A stretch of DNA of 64,000 nucleotides from Streptomyces sp. NBC_01428 (GTDB lineage: Bacteria; Actinomycetota; Actinomycetes; Streptomycetales; Streptomycetaceae): positions 744,001 through 808,000 of the forward strand of contig NZ_CP109499.1 in NCBI RefSeq assembly GCF_036231965.1, read 5' to 3'. Numbering within the stretch: position 1 is the stretch's first letter; each line of letters opens with the position of its first letter. Under the pieces are notes generated by a model, which saw only the letters and a list, made by a program, of their open reading frames with translations, did not search any database and was not told the origin of the DNA. Below are positions 49,039-57,090 of the stretch, piece after piece. The translations under genes were made by a program, and so were the position numbers.

Positions 49039-50180
49039 CACTCCGCGAAGGAGCCGTCGGGGTGCCGCCAGACCGGGTTGCGCCAGGTGTGGCCGGTCCG
49101 GTCGGCGGCGCGGACCGCGGCCTCGTCGACGGTGATACCGAGGCCGGGGAGGTCGCCGCGCACGGCGTGGCCCGCGACGAAACGGAACGGCTCCGGGTCG
49201 ACCAGGTAGGACAGCAGGTCGGCGTCCTTGTTGTAGTGGATGCCGCGGCTCTGCTCCTGGATGAGGAAGTTCGGCGTGGCGAAGGCGACTTGCAGACTGG
49301 CCGCCAGCGCGATCGGGCCGAGCGGGCAGTGCGGGGCGAGCTGGGCGCCGTAGGTCTCCGCGAGGGAGGCGATGCGGTGCACCTCCGAGATGCCGCCCGC
49401 GTGGGACAGGTCGGGCTGGACGACGGCGACCCCCGCGGCGAGGACGGGCAGGAACTCGGCCCGCCCATAGAGGCGTTCACCGGTGGCGAGCGGGATCGGG
49501 GTGGACACGGCGAGCCCGCCCAGCAGATGCCCCTGCTCGGGGACGACGGGTTCCTCCACGAACAGCGGGTGCAGCGGCGCGAGTTCGGCGAGGACGCGGC
49601 GGGCGCTCGCGGCGGTGAAGCGGCCGTGGAAGTCGACGGCCACGTCGCGGTCGGGGCCGAGGCTGTCGCGGGCGGCGGCCACCCGGGCGACGACGGCCGC
49701 GGTCTCGGCGGGCGTGGTGATCGGTGAAGTCGCTCCGGCGGCGTTCATCTTCACCGCGGTGAAACCGGCCTCGACCTGGGCGGATATCTGCTCGGTCAGT
49801 TCGGCGGGTTCGTCGCCGCCGACCCAGGCGTAGACCCGGACGCGGTCACGGACCGGGCCGCCCAGCAGGGCGTGCACCGGTGCCCCGTACGTCTTGCCGG
49901 CGATGTCCCACAGGGCCTGGTCCAGGCCCGCGACGGCACTGGAGAGGACGGGCCCGCCGCGGTAGAAGCCGCCCTTGGTGAGCACCTGCCAGTGGTCCTG
50001 GATGCGCAGCGGGTCCTGTCCGACGAGGTACTCGGCCAGGACGTCGACGGCGGCGCGGACGGCCTCGGCGCGTCCCTCGACGACGGGTTCGCCCCAGCCG
50101 ACCACGCCCTCGTCGGTCTCGACACGGCAGAACAGCCAGCGGGGCGGGACCAGGAACGTCTCGATGCGGGTGATCTTCAC
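49035..50180 (-). CDS. dgoD: D-galactonate dehydratase (enolase superfamily)
   Basis: 381 residues from GTG 50180, sharing GTGA with the regulator stop. The start MKITRIETFLVPPRWLFCRV and WGEPVVEGRAEAVRAAVDVL are typical of DgoD. Metal ligands appear in VDFHGRF (Asp), FVEEPVVPE (Glu) and ATGERLYGR (Glu), with the catalytic His in APHCPLGPIALAAS. It should convert D-galactonate to 2-keto-3-deoxygalactonate. It is the most specific marker that this locus handles galactose. Confidence 0.9.
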   Translation of the reverse strand: MKITRIETFLVPPRWLFCRVETDEGVVGWGEPVVEGRAEAVRAAVDVLAEYLVGQDPLRIQDHWQVLTKGGFYRGGPVLSSAVAGLDQALWDIAGKTYGAPVHALLGGPVRDRVRVYAWVGGDEPAELTEQISAQVEAGFTAVKMNAAGATSPITTPAETAAVVARVAAARDSLGPDRDVAVDFHGRFTAASARRVLAELAPLHPLFVEEPVVPEQGHLLGGLAVSTPIPLATGERLYGRAEFLPVLAAGVAVVQPDLSHAGGISEVHRIASLAETYGAQLAPHCPLGPIALAASLQVAFATPNFLIQEQSRGIHYNKDADLLSYLVDPEPFRFVAGHAVRGDLPGLGITVDEAAVRAADRTGHTWRNPVWRHPDGSFAEW

Positions 50181-50914
50181 TGAGAGCGGGCGCCTTCCGT
50201 CGGGTCGGATTCGCCGACGCGGTCCAGATCGCGGCCGGCCTGGTCGAGCAGGGCTCTCATGGCGGCCTCGGCGGCCCGCGGGTCCTGGTCGCGCACGGCA
50301 TCCAGGACGGCGCGGTGGGCCGGGACCGGGTCCTCGCCGTGCGGGGAGTTGTGCACGATGCGGTCGCGGTGGGCGAGGCCGGACTCGATCACCATCTCCA
50401 TGCGTTCGAGGAGTTCGTTGTGCGTGGCGGCGAGCAGGGCGCGGTGAAACGCGAGGTCGGCCTCGACGGCGTGCGCGGCACCGGCCTCCTCCTCTCCCAT
50501 CGCCGCCAGCGCGCCGTCCAGTGCGGCGAGGTCGGCGTCGGTGCGGCGCGAGGCGGCGAGGCGTACGGCGGCCGGTTCGATGATGGCGCGTACCTCGCCG
50601 AGGTCCCGCAGCAGCGCCTGGTCCGCGCCGCCCGGGCGGCCGCCCTCGAACTGCCAGCGCAGCACGTCGGCGTCGAGCAGGTTCCAGTCGGCGCGGGAGC
50701 GGACGAAGGTGCCGCGTTTCTGCCGGGCGTCGACCATCCCCTTGGCCGCGAGCACCTTGAGGGACTCGCGCAGGGCGGTGAGGCTCACGTCCAGCTCGCT
50801 CTGCAGCGCCACCAGGTCCAGCGTGGCCCCCTCGGGGATGCCGCCGCCCAGGATGCGGCGGGCGAGGGCTTCCACGGTCTGGCCGTGCACGCCGCGGCGG
50901 GCATAGGGCGTCAT
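50177..50914 (-). CDS. GntR-family (FadR/FCD) regulator of the locus
   Basis: 245 residues from ATG 50914. GntR winged helix first (TVEALARRILGGGIPEGATL, SELDVSLTALRESLKVLAAK, GMVDARQKRGTFVRSRADWN), then an all-helical FCD effector domain (LLRDLGEVRAIIEPAAVRLA, ADLAFHRALLAATHNELLER, HRAVLDAVRDQDPRAAEAAM) with metal-binding His residues. Galactonate or a keto-deoxy acid is a likely effector, by analogy with DgoR-type regulators. It is embedded in the operon, upstream of dgoD. Confidence 0.9.
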   Translation of the reverse strand: MTPYARRGVHGQTVEALARRILGGGIPEGATLDLVALQSELDVSLTALRESLKVLAAKGMVDARQKRGTFVRSRADWNLLDADVLRWQFEGGRPGGADQALLRDLGEVRAIIEPAAVRLAASRRTDADLAALDGALAAMGEEEAGAAHAVEADLAFHRALLAATHNELLERMEMVIESGLAHRDRIVHNSPHGEDPVPAHRAVLDAVRDQDPRAAEAAMRALLDQAGRDLDRVGESDPTEGARSQ

Positions 50915-50957
50915 GTCGAGCAGCCTTTCTGATGAGGGGACGGTGTGCGGGGCCTGG

Positions 50958-51731
50958 TCATGCGGAGGCCTTGACGACGCTCCAGCCGCCGTCGACGACG
51001 AGGCTCGTGCCGGTGATGTAGGCGGACTCGTCGGCGCTGAGGAACGCGATGGCGGCGGCCACCTCCTCGGGGGTGCCGAAGCGGCGGGCGGCCGTCTCGG
51101 CGATGCTGCGCTCCCGGTCCTCGGGCGTGACCCGGTCCCAGGCGGCGGTCAGGATCGGTCCCGGCAGGACGGCGTTGACGCGGATGTCGGGCCCGTACTC
51201 GACGGCGAGCTGCCCGCACAGCGACAGGAGGGCTCCCTTGGACGCCGCGTAGGCGGGGTGGCCGGGGATTCCCTTGTGGGCGTGGACGGAGGAGGTCAGG
51301 ACGACCGCGCCGCGTCGCCGGCGCAGGTCCGGCAGCAGGGTGCGGACACCGAGGAAGCCGCCGGTGAGGTTGACGTCGATCTGGCGTCGCCACGAGTCCA
51401 GGGAGAGGCTGTGGGCGGGTGTCACCTGGACGGTGTAGGCGTTGCTGACCAGGACGTCGACGGGTCCGAAGTCATGGGCGGCGGCCTCGATCCGCGTCCA
51501 GTCGTCCTCGGCGGCGACGTCGGCCCGTACGAACCGGGCGCGGCCGCCCGCCGCGGTGATGCGTGCGGCGACGGCCTCGCCGGTCTCCTCGGCGATGTCG
51601 GCCACCACGACGGCGGCCCCCTCCTCGGCGAGTCGCGTGGCGGTGGCGGCTCCGATGCCCGAGGCCGCTCCGGTGACCACCGCTGTGCGGCCGGTGAAGC
51701 GGGTTCCGGGCCGTCGTACGGGCTGGTCCAT
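50958..51731 (-). CDS. SDR dehydrogenase, proposed galactose 1-dehydrogenase
   Basis: 257 residues from ATG 51731. Classical SDR motifs: TGAASGIGAATATRLAEEG, DVLVSNAY, VVLTSSVHAHKG with the catalytic Ser and YAASKGALLSLCG with Tyr-x3-Lys; the C-terminus ITGTSLVVDGGWSV is typical. The cofactor loop VVADIAEET (Asp after the second strand) favours NAD+. Its place with a lactonase, dgoD, kinase and aldolase makes sugar 1-dehydrogenase the best guess. The motifs alone do not fix the substrate. Confidence 0.82.
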   Translation of the reverse strand: MDQPVRRPGTRFTGRTAVVTGAASGIGAATATRLAEEGAAVVVADIAEETGEAVAARITAAGGRARFVRADVAAEDDWTRIEAAAHDFGPVDVLVSNAYTVQVTPAHSLSLDSWRRQIDVNLTGGFLGVRTLLPDLRRRRGAVVLTSSVHAHKGIPGHPAYAASKGALLSLCGQLAVEYGPDIRVNAVLPGPILTAAWDRVTPEDRERSIAETAARRFGTPEEVAAAIAFLSADESAYITGTSLVVDGGWSVVKASA

Positions 51732-51802
51732 CGTGGGGTTCGGCTCCTTCGTCTGGGGGGTGCGGCCGGTCGGCCGTCCTGGTGGGTTGCTGCCTGTCCT
51801 GT

Positions 51803-53887
51803 TCACTGCCGTTCGAGCACCACCAGTTCGGCGTCGTGGTCGGCGCTCCACCGGAACGGCAGACCGTAGTGGAGCAGGTGTGCCCCGCTGTACGGGACGG
51901 CCGACGCGGCGTCGCGATAGTGCACGTCCGGCGCGAGGCCACGCAACCGCAGCCGGGCGGGCCGGCCGGGCACGAGCGGCGCTCCGTCGAGGCGGCCGGT
52001 GCTCAGTGCCGCGACGACGGTGACGCCGGTCCGCGGATCGTCGTACTGCACCCCGCAGGTCGGGTCGGCCGGGCTGCCGAGGAGCCGGACGTCCGCGCGG
52101 TGGATGATCTCCCGGACGTCCTTGTAGCGGGCGATCCACCGGGCGGCTTCGGCGCGCTGCTCCGGCGTCCAGGCGCGCAGGTCGGCGCCGATGCCGAGGA
52201 CGCCGCACATCGCGGTGACGAAGCGGAAGGCGAGGCTGCGGGGCCGTGGGTCGAAGATGCCGGGTGCGTCGGTGACCCACGAGCTCATGACGTGCGGGGC
52301 GTGGGCGTGCAGGAAGCCGTACTGGACGGACAGCCGGTCCAGGGGCGCGGTGTTGTCGCTGGGCCAGACGACGTCGGTGCGGGCGATCGTCGCATGTTCG
52401 ATCCGGCCGCCGCCGCCCGCGCATCCCTCGATCGTGACGTCGGGGTGGGCGGAGCGCAGGTGGTCCAGGACGCGCAGGTATCCGTCGACGTGCCGCGCGT
52501 CCAGGTCGAGGCGGTCGGGGCGTCCGGCGCCGGGCCGGCCGCGTTCGGTGGGCGGGCGGTTCATGTCCCACTTCAGGTAGCCGACCGCGTGCTCGGTGAG
52601 GAGCCGGTCGAGGGTGCCCGTCACGAAGTCCTGGACGTCGGTGCGGCCGAGATCGAGGAGGAGTTGGTTGCGGACCAGGCGGGCGGGGCGGCCGTCGATG
52701 CGGTAGATCCAGTCGGGGTGCCGGGCGTGGAGGTCGCTCGCCGGGCTGACCGCTTCGGGCTCGACCCACAGGCCGAAGTCCATGCCGAGGGCCCGCACGT
52801 CGTCGACGAACCGGCCGAAGCCGTCCGGGAAGGCCTCGGGGTCCGGGTGCCAGTCGCCCAGTCCGCCGGTGTCGTCGGCGCGACCGGTGAACCAGCCGTC
52901 GTCGACGACGAACAGTTCGGCGCCGAGCTCGGCGGCCGCCTCGGCCAGTTCGAGCTGTCCCGCGGCGTCGACATCGAAGCCGGTGGCCTCCCAGGAGTTG
53001 TAGAGCACCTTGCGGGGGCGATGCATCCGCTCGCCGGTGAGGTGGCGTTCGTAGCGGTGCCAGACGCGGGAGAGTCCGTCGAGTCCGTCCGGGCTGAACG
53101 CGCAGGCCAGACGGGGAGTCGTGAGGGTCTCTCCCGGGGCGAGGACGACCACGCCCTCGTGCGGGACCCGCCCGGCGCGGACCCGCACGCTGCCGCCCGG
53201 TTCGGCCTCGGCGGTGATGTGCCAGTTGCCGGGCCACTCCAGGGCGATGCCGTACGTCGCGTCCGCGTCGCCGTCCTGGACGGCGAGCCAGGGGGCGTAG
53301 GCGTGTCCGGGTGTGCCCTGGAGGCTGCCCATGGTGAACGTGCCGCGGGCCAGGTCGAGTCGGGTGAGCTGGAACTCCTGCGACCACTGGCCGGTGAGGT
53401 AGGTGAGGCGGGCCGTGGTGGCGACGGGCACGGTCACGGCTGCCGAGTCGAGGCGTTCCAGGCGCAGTTCCTCGTCGGCGGTGGAGGTCAGTTCGGTCCA
53501 GCGGAGGATGACGTCCGTCGCGGGGACGGTCGCGTAGCACAGGGTGGTGCGCAGTCCGAGCACGTCGTCCGCGAACACGAGCCGCAGGGTGCCGTCCTCC
53601 TGCTCCGCCGACGCGAAGTCCCACCACACGCCGCGTTCCGCGCCGGGGCGGGAGGCCACCAGCTCGGCGCCCGTGAACGGCCGCAGTCCGTGGGGCAGAT
53701 ACTCGGCGGGGGCGGCGTCGGCGGGGGTGATGAAGTGGGTGCGCCGGGACCAGTCCAGGGCGGAGGGACCGTGCTCCACGCCGGCCGGGCCCCAGGCGTC
53801 GAGTTCCGCCCACGGGCCGTCCGGGGACAGGCGGACGGTGTAACTGGTGTTCTCGGTGCGCAGCGTCCAGCGCCGGTGCGTCGTCAC
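51803..53887 (-). CDS. GH36 alpha-galactosidase (intracellular)
   Basis: 694 residues from GTG 53887, sharing GTGA with the permease stop. N-terminal beta-sandwich (1-300), then the catalytic barrel: VLYNSWEATGFDV, FVVDDGWFTGRADDTGGLGD, YLKWDMNRPP with nucleophile Asp441, EGCAGGGGRIEH and WPSDNTAPLDR with acid/base Asp511. These match the GH36 alpha-galactosidases acting on melibiose and raffinose-type sugars. There is no signal peptide, so imported oligosaccharides are the substrate. Confidence 0.93.
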   Translation of the reverse strand: MTTHRRWTLRTENTSYTVRLSPDGPWAELDAWGPAGVEHGPSALDWSRRTHFITPADAAPAEYLPHGLRPFTGAELVASRPGAERGVWWDFASAEQEDGTLRLVFADDVLGLRTTLCYATVPATDVILRWTELTSTADEELRLERLDSAAVTVPVATTARLTYLTGQWSQEFQLTRLDLARGTFTMGSLQGTPGHAYAPWLAVQDGDADATYGIALEWPGNWHITAEAEPGGSVRVRAGRVPHEGVVVLAPGETLTTPRLACAFSPDGLDGLSRVWHRYERHLTGERMHRPRKVLYNSWEATGFDVDAAGQLELAEAAAELGAELFVVDDGWFTGRADDTGGLGDWHPDPEAFPDGFGRFVDDVRALGMDFGLWVEPEAVSPASDLHARHPDWIYRIDGRPARLVRNQLLLDLGRTDVQDFVTGTLDRLLTEHAVGYLKWDMNRPPTERGRPGAGRPDRLDLDARHVDGYLRVLDHLRSAHPDVTIEGCAGGGGRIEHATIARTDVVWPSDNTAPLDRLSVQYGFLHAHAPHVMSSWVTDAPGIFDPRPRSLAFRFVTAMCGVLGIGADLRAWTPEQRAEAARWIARYKDVREIIHRADVRLLGSPADPTCGVQYDDPRTGVTVVAALSTGRLDGAPLVPGRPARLRLRGLAPDVHYRDAASAVPYSGAHLLHYGLPFRWSADHDAELVVLERQ

Positions 53888-54747
53888 TTGACCGCTCCCA
53901 GGTTGAGGCCGGCCACGAAGTGCCGCTGGAACCGCAGGAAGACGGCGACGGTGGGCACGGCCGCGATGACGGAGCCGGCGGCGATCACGTTCCACATCGA
54001 CACGTACTGTCCCTGAAGTCCGATGAGCGCGGCCGTGATCGGCATCTTGGTGTCGCTGCGCAGCACGGTGATGGCCCAGAGCAGGTCGTTGAAGATCCAG
54101 GTGAAAGACAGGGCGCTGAGGGCGGCCAGGGCGGGACGGGTGAGGGGCAGGATGATCCGCCGGAAGATCTGCCAGGGTCCGGCTCCGTCGATGACGGCCG
54201 CCTGCTGGATCTCGACGGGGATCGCGCGCATGAAGCCGTGCAGGACGAAGACGTAGAACCCGACCCCGAAGCCGATCTGGACGCCGACGAGCGCGGGCAA
54301 CGTGTCGTAGACGCCCATCAGTTCGCTGAGTTTGGAGACGGGGATGAGCAGGATCTGCGGGGGCAGCAGGTTGCCGCCCAGCATCAGCAGCAGGACCGAG
54401 CGGCGGAAGGGCATCTCGAAGCGGCTCAGGCCGAACGCGGCCATGGCCGCCAGCGCCAGGGTCACCAGGACGCAGGGCACGGTGACGAGCAGGCTGTTGA
54501 CGAGGGCGCGCTGCTGGCCGCCGTCGACCCAGGCCTGCCGGAAGTTGCCGAGGGTGAAGGAGCGCGGGACGCTGCCGAGCCCGTGGGCGGCGATGTCGTC
54601 GAAGGAGCGCAGGCTGGTGACCACGACGAGGGCGATGGGCAGCAGCCACAGCAGGGCGAGTGCTCCGGCGCCGAGGTGGAATCCGGCGGTGGCGGCACGT
54701 CGGCGCCTGCGTGCGACGAGCGAGGCGCGGGGGTGTGCGGTCGTCAT
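53884..54747 (-). CDS. Sugar ABC transporter permease (MalG type)
   Basis: 287 residues, about six membrane helices (LALLWLLPIALVVVTSLRSF, LLVTVPCVLVTLALAAMAAF and others). The EAA loop EIQQAAVIDGAGPWQIFRRIILP, split here as EIQQAAVIDGAGPW and QIFRRIILP, docks the ATPase. It overlaps the upstream permease by one base (TGATG). No ATPase gene is in the locus, so a shared MsiK-type ATPase, as used by other Streptomyces sugar transporters, is likely. Confidence 0.92.
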   Translation of the reverse strand: MTTAHPRASLVARRRRRAATAGFHLGAGALALLWLLPIALVVVTSLRSFDDIAAHGLGSVPRSFTLGNFRQAWVDGGQQRALVNSLLVTVPCVLVTLALAAMAAFGLSRFEMPFRRSVLLLMLGGNLLPPQILLIPVSKLSELMGVYDTLPALVGVQIGFGVGFYVFVLHGFMRAIPVEIQQAAVIDGAGPWQIFRRIILPLTRPALAALSALSFTWIFNDLLWAITVLRSDTKMPITAALIGLQGQYVSMWNVIAAGSVIAAVPTVAVFLRFQRHFVAGLNLGAVK

Positions 54748-55682
54748 CAGTCGGCCTCCCGGAAGGCGCGCACGAGGTAGGACGCGATGACGCCGAAGGC
54801 CAGCAGGAAGATGACGACGGCCAGGGCGGAGCCGTATCCGAGGCGCAGGGACTGGAAGGCGGTGGAGTACATGTAGGTGCTCAGCAGTTCGGAGGAGTGG
54901 TAGGGGCCGCCGCGGGTGAGCGACCAGACCACGTCGAAGGACCTGAGGGAGTCGATGACGATGACGGACAGGACGACGGCGTTGACGCCGCGGAGTTGCG
55001 GCAGGGTCACATGGCGGAAGCGTTGCAGGCGGCCGGCCCCGTCGACCTTGGCGGCCTCGTACAGGGCGGGGTCGATGCCCTTGAGTCCGGCGAGGTACAG
55101 CACCATCACGTAGCCGATCTGCCGCCAGAGGGCGGGCACGATGACGGCGTACAGGGCGGTGTCCTGGTCGGCGAGCCAGGCGTGCCGGAGGCTGCCGAGT
55201 CCGAGGGCGTCGAGCATCTGGTTGAGGACGCCGTCGGGCTGGTAGATCGCCTGCCAGACCAGGGCGGTCGCCACGAGGGAGAACACGACGGGGAGGAACA
55301 GGGCCGCGCGGTAGAACCCGACGCCGCGGCGCTCCTGTTGGAGGAGCAGGGCGGCGCCGAGGCCGAGCAGGGCGGAGAGGCCGCCGAAGAGCACCAGCCA
55401 GAGCACGGTGTCGAGGGCGGCGGTGCGGAAGACGCTGTCGTGGGCCATCTCGCGGAAGTTGCCGAGACCGACGAAGCGGGGCGGCGAGACCCCGTCCCAG
55501 TCGGTCAGGGCGAGGTAGAAGCCCTGGAGCGCCGGCCAGAACACCCAGACCGCCTCGGCGAGCAGCGGGACCAGGACGAACGCGAGCACCAGCGGCGGTG
55601 TCCGGCGGGGCCCCCTTTCGCGGGTACGGCGGAGTGTCGCGGAGGTGGGGGCCGCGCGGTCGGGGGCGGTCAGCACGGCCAC
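54747..55682 (-). CDS. Sugar ABC transporter permease (MalF type)
   Basis: 311 residues from GTG 55682, one base after the lipoprotein gene stop. Several membrane helices (LVLAFVLVPLLAEAVWVFWP, TVLWLVLFGGLSALLGLGAA, LFLPVVFSLVATALVWQAIY) and an EAA loop ALYEAAKVDGAGRLQRFRHV. It pairs with the MalG-type permease to form the channel for the oligosaccharide bound by the upstream lipoprotein. Confidence 0.92.
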   Translation of the reverse strand: MAVLTAPDRAAPTSATLRRTRERGPRRTPPLVLAFVLVPLLAEAVWVFWPALQGFYLALTDWDGVSPPRFVGLGNFREMAHDSVFRTAALDTVLWLVLFGGLSALLGLGAALLLQQERRGVGFYRAALFLPVVFSLVATALVWQAIYQPDGVLNQMLDALGLGSLRHAWLADQDTALYAVIVPALWRQIGYVMVLYLAGLKGIDPALYEAAKVDGAGRLQRFRHVTLPQLRGVNAVVLSVIVIDSLRSFDVVWSLTRGGPYHSSELLSTYMYSTAFQSLRLGYGSALAVVIFLLAFGVIASYLVRAFREAD

Positions 55683-55683
55683 C

Positions 55684-56970
55684 TCACGCCCTCCAGATCT
55701 TCTCGGCCTCGCGCTGCCAGTCGGTCAGGATGCCGTCGACGGACTTGGGCTTGGCCAGGAACTTGGTGAGTGCCGTGTCGGCGGTGGGCTGGAGGGCGTC
55801 GCTGGAGTCGCGGTTGAAGAACTGGGTGATCTCCGTCGCCGCCTCGATGTGTTGGCGCCCTTTGCGGACGAGGGGCGTTCCGGCGTCCTTGGCGTCCGGG
55901 TGGCACGGCAGCACGGTGCCGGAGGAGCCCTTGATGTAGATCTCCTGCGCCTCGACGCCGGCGAGGTAGCGCATCAGGTCGGTGACCTGGTCGTGGCGGC
56001 CGGTCCTGGCGCTGGCGAAGTAGCCGTCGGTGGGGGCCTCTTCGGCGAGGGGGATCTTGGGGTCGATGACCGGGAAGCGGAAGAAGTCGATGTCGTCGAG
56101 GGCGTCCTTGGGGGCGGCGTCGGCGAAGAACGTGCCGATCAGCATCATGCCGCTGCGGCCGTTGAGCAGGGAGGTGGTGGCGTCCTGGAAGGCGACGGCG
56201 GTGCCGTCCGGGTCGAAGTAGGGCAGGACCTCACGCCAGCGGTCGAAGACCTTGTGGACCTCGGGATCGTCGAACCGGTGCTGTCCGGCGAGCAGTTGAC
56301 GGTGGTACTGGGCTCCGTTGATCCTGATGTTCAGGTAGTCGAACCAGGCGGAGGCGACCCAGGCGGTGTTGCCGCCCGCGCCCAGCCCGATCGGGTCGAC
56401 ACCCTTGGACTTGAGCTTGTCGCACAGGTCGAGGAACTCGTCCCAGGTGGTGGGCTCCTGGACGCCCCACTTGGCGAAGTTGGACTTCCGGTAGAACATG
56501 CCCCACCAGTAGTAGGTGGTCGGCACGAAGACCTTCTTGCCCTCGCTCCCGGTGCACAGGGAGTGCAGCGCCTTCGAGTAGCGCTTGAGGTCGGGAGACT
56601 CCCACACCTCGTCCAGGTCGAGGAGGAGGTGCTTCTTCGCGTAGGCGTCCGCCACCGAGCCGGGGTACCAGGTGTAGACGTCCGGCGGGTTGGCCGAGGT
56701 CAGGTACGTCGGCAGCTGGGTGCGGAAGGTCTCCGCCGCCACGGTGTTGAGGCTGAGACGCGCGGACCCCTTCTTGCCGTAGGCGGCGGCCAGGTCCTCC
56801 ATGGCGGCCTTGGCCTGTGGTGCGGACAGGTTCGACTGGAGGGTGACCGCGCCCTTGGAGGAGGACTGGGCGGTGGAGGTCGCGGTGACACAGCCGCTGA
56901 GCAGCGCGGCCGTTCCCACGGAGCCGAGTCCGGCGAGGACACGCCGTCGGCTGGGCTGAAGGTTCGTCAT
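55684..56970 (-). CDS. Sugar ABC transporter substrate-binding lipoprotein
   Basis: 428 residues from ATG 56970 with GGGAG upstream. A lipoprotein signal containing a possible twin-arginine (PSRRRVLAGLGSVGTAALLS) ends at the lipobox LLSGC. A family-1 binding fold follows: PPDVYTWYPGSVADAYAKKH, FVPTTYYWWGMFYRKSNFAK, WDEFLDLCDKLKSKGVDPIG and FQDATTSLLNGRSGMMLIGT. It should bind an alpha-galactoside such as melibiose, raffinose or a galactomannan fragment. The AT-rich element lies 107 bp upstream. Confidence 0.92.
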   Translation of the reverse strand: MTNLQPSRRRVLAGLGSVGTAALLSGCVTATSTAQSSSKGAVTLQSNLSAPQAKAAMEDLAAAYGKKGSARLSLNTVAAETFRTQLPTYLTSANPPDVYTWYPGSVADAYAKKHLLLDLDEVWESPDLKRYSKALHSLCTGSEGKKVFVPTTYYWWGMFYRKSNFAKWGVQEPTTWDEFLDLCDKLKSKGVDPIGLGAGGNTAWVASAWFDYLNIRINGAQYHRQLLAGQHRFDDPEVHKVFDRWREVLPYFDPDGTAVAFQDATTSLLNGRSGMMLIGTFFADAAPKDALDDIDFFRFPVIDPKIPLAEEAPTDGYFASARTGRHDQVTDLMRYLAGVEAQEIYIKGSSGTVLPCHPDAKDAGTPLVRKGRQHIEAATEITQFFNRDSSDALQPTADTALTKFLAKPKSVDGILTDWQREAEKIWRA

Positions 56971-57070
56971 GGAGGGCTCCCTGTGGATCCGCCGGGGCGG
57001 GACGTCCGGCCGGAGCCGGGCTGCCCCGCTCACGGCGGATCCAGGTTCGCGTGGCGCTCACGCCACGTCA

Positions 57071-57090
57071 AGATTAATTACTAATTTATT
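57071..57090. promoter_or_regulatory. AT-rich element upstream of the transport operon
   Basis: The core ATTACTAATTTAT (57077-57089) lies in a 20-base, almost G/C-free stretch in the short gap after the GH27 stop. ATTACTAAT is an odd palindrome (ATTA-C-TAAT). The same core occurs at 59362-59375, at a similar distance (about 107 versus 114 bp) from the next start codon. It is a candidate site for the local GntR protein. Confidence 0.65.

Noticed and set aside
50958..53813. A 951-codon minus-strand frame spanning SDR and GH36 genes
   Set aside because: Only its last 257 codons are the SDR protein; the rest is an out-of-frame reading of the GH36 gene. It is not a fusion.
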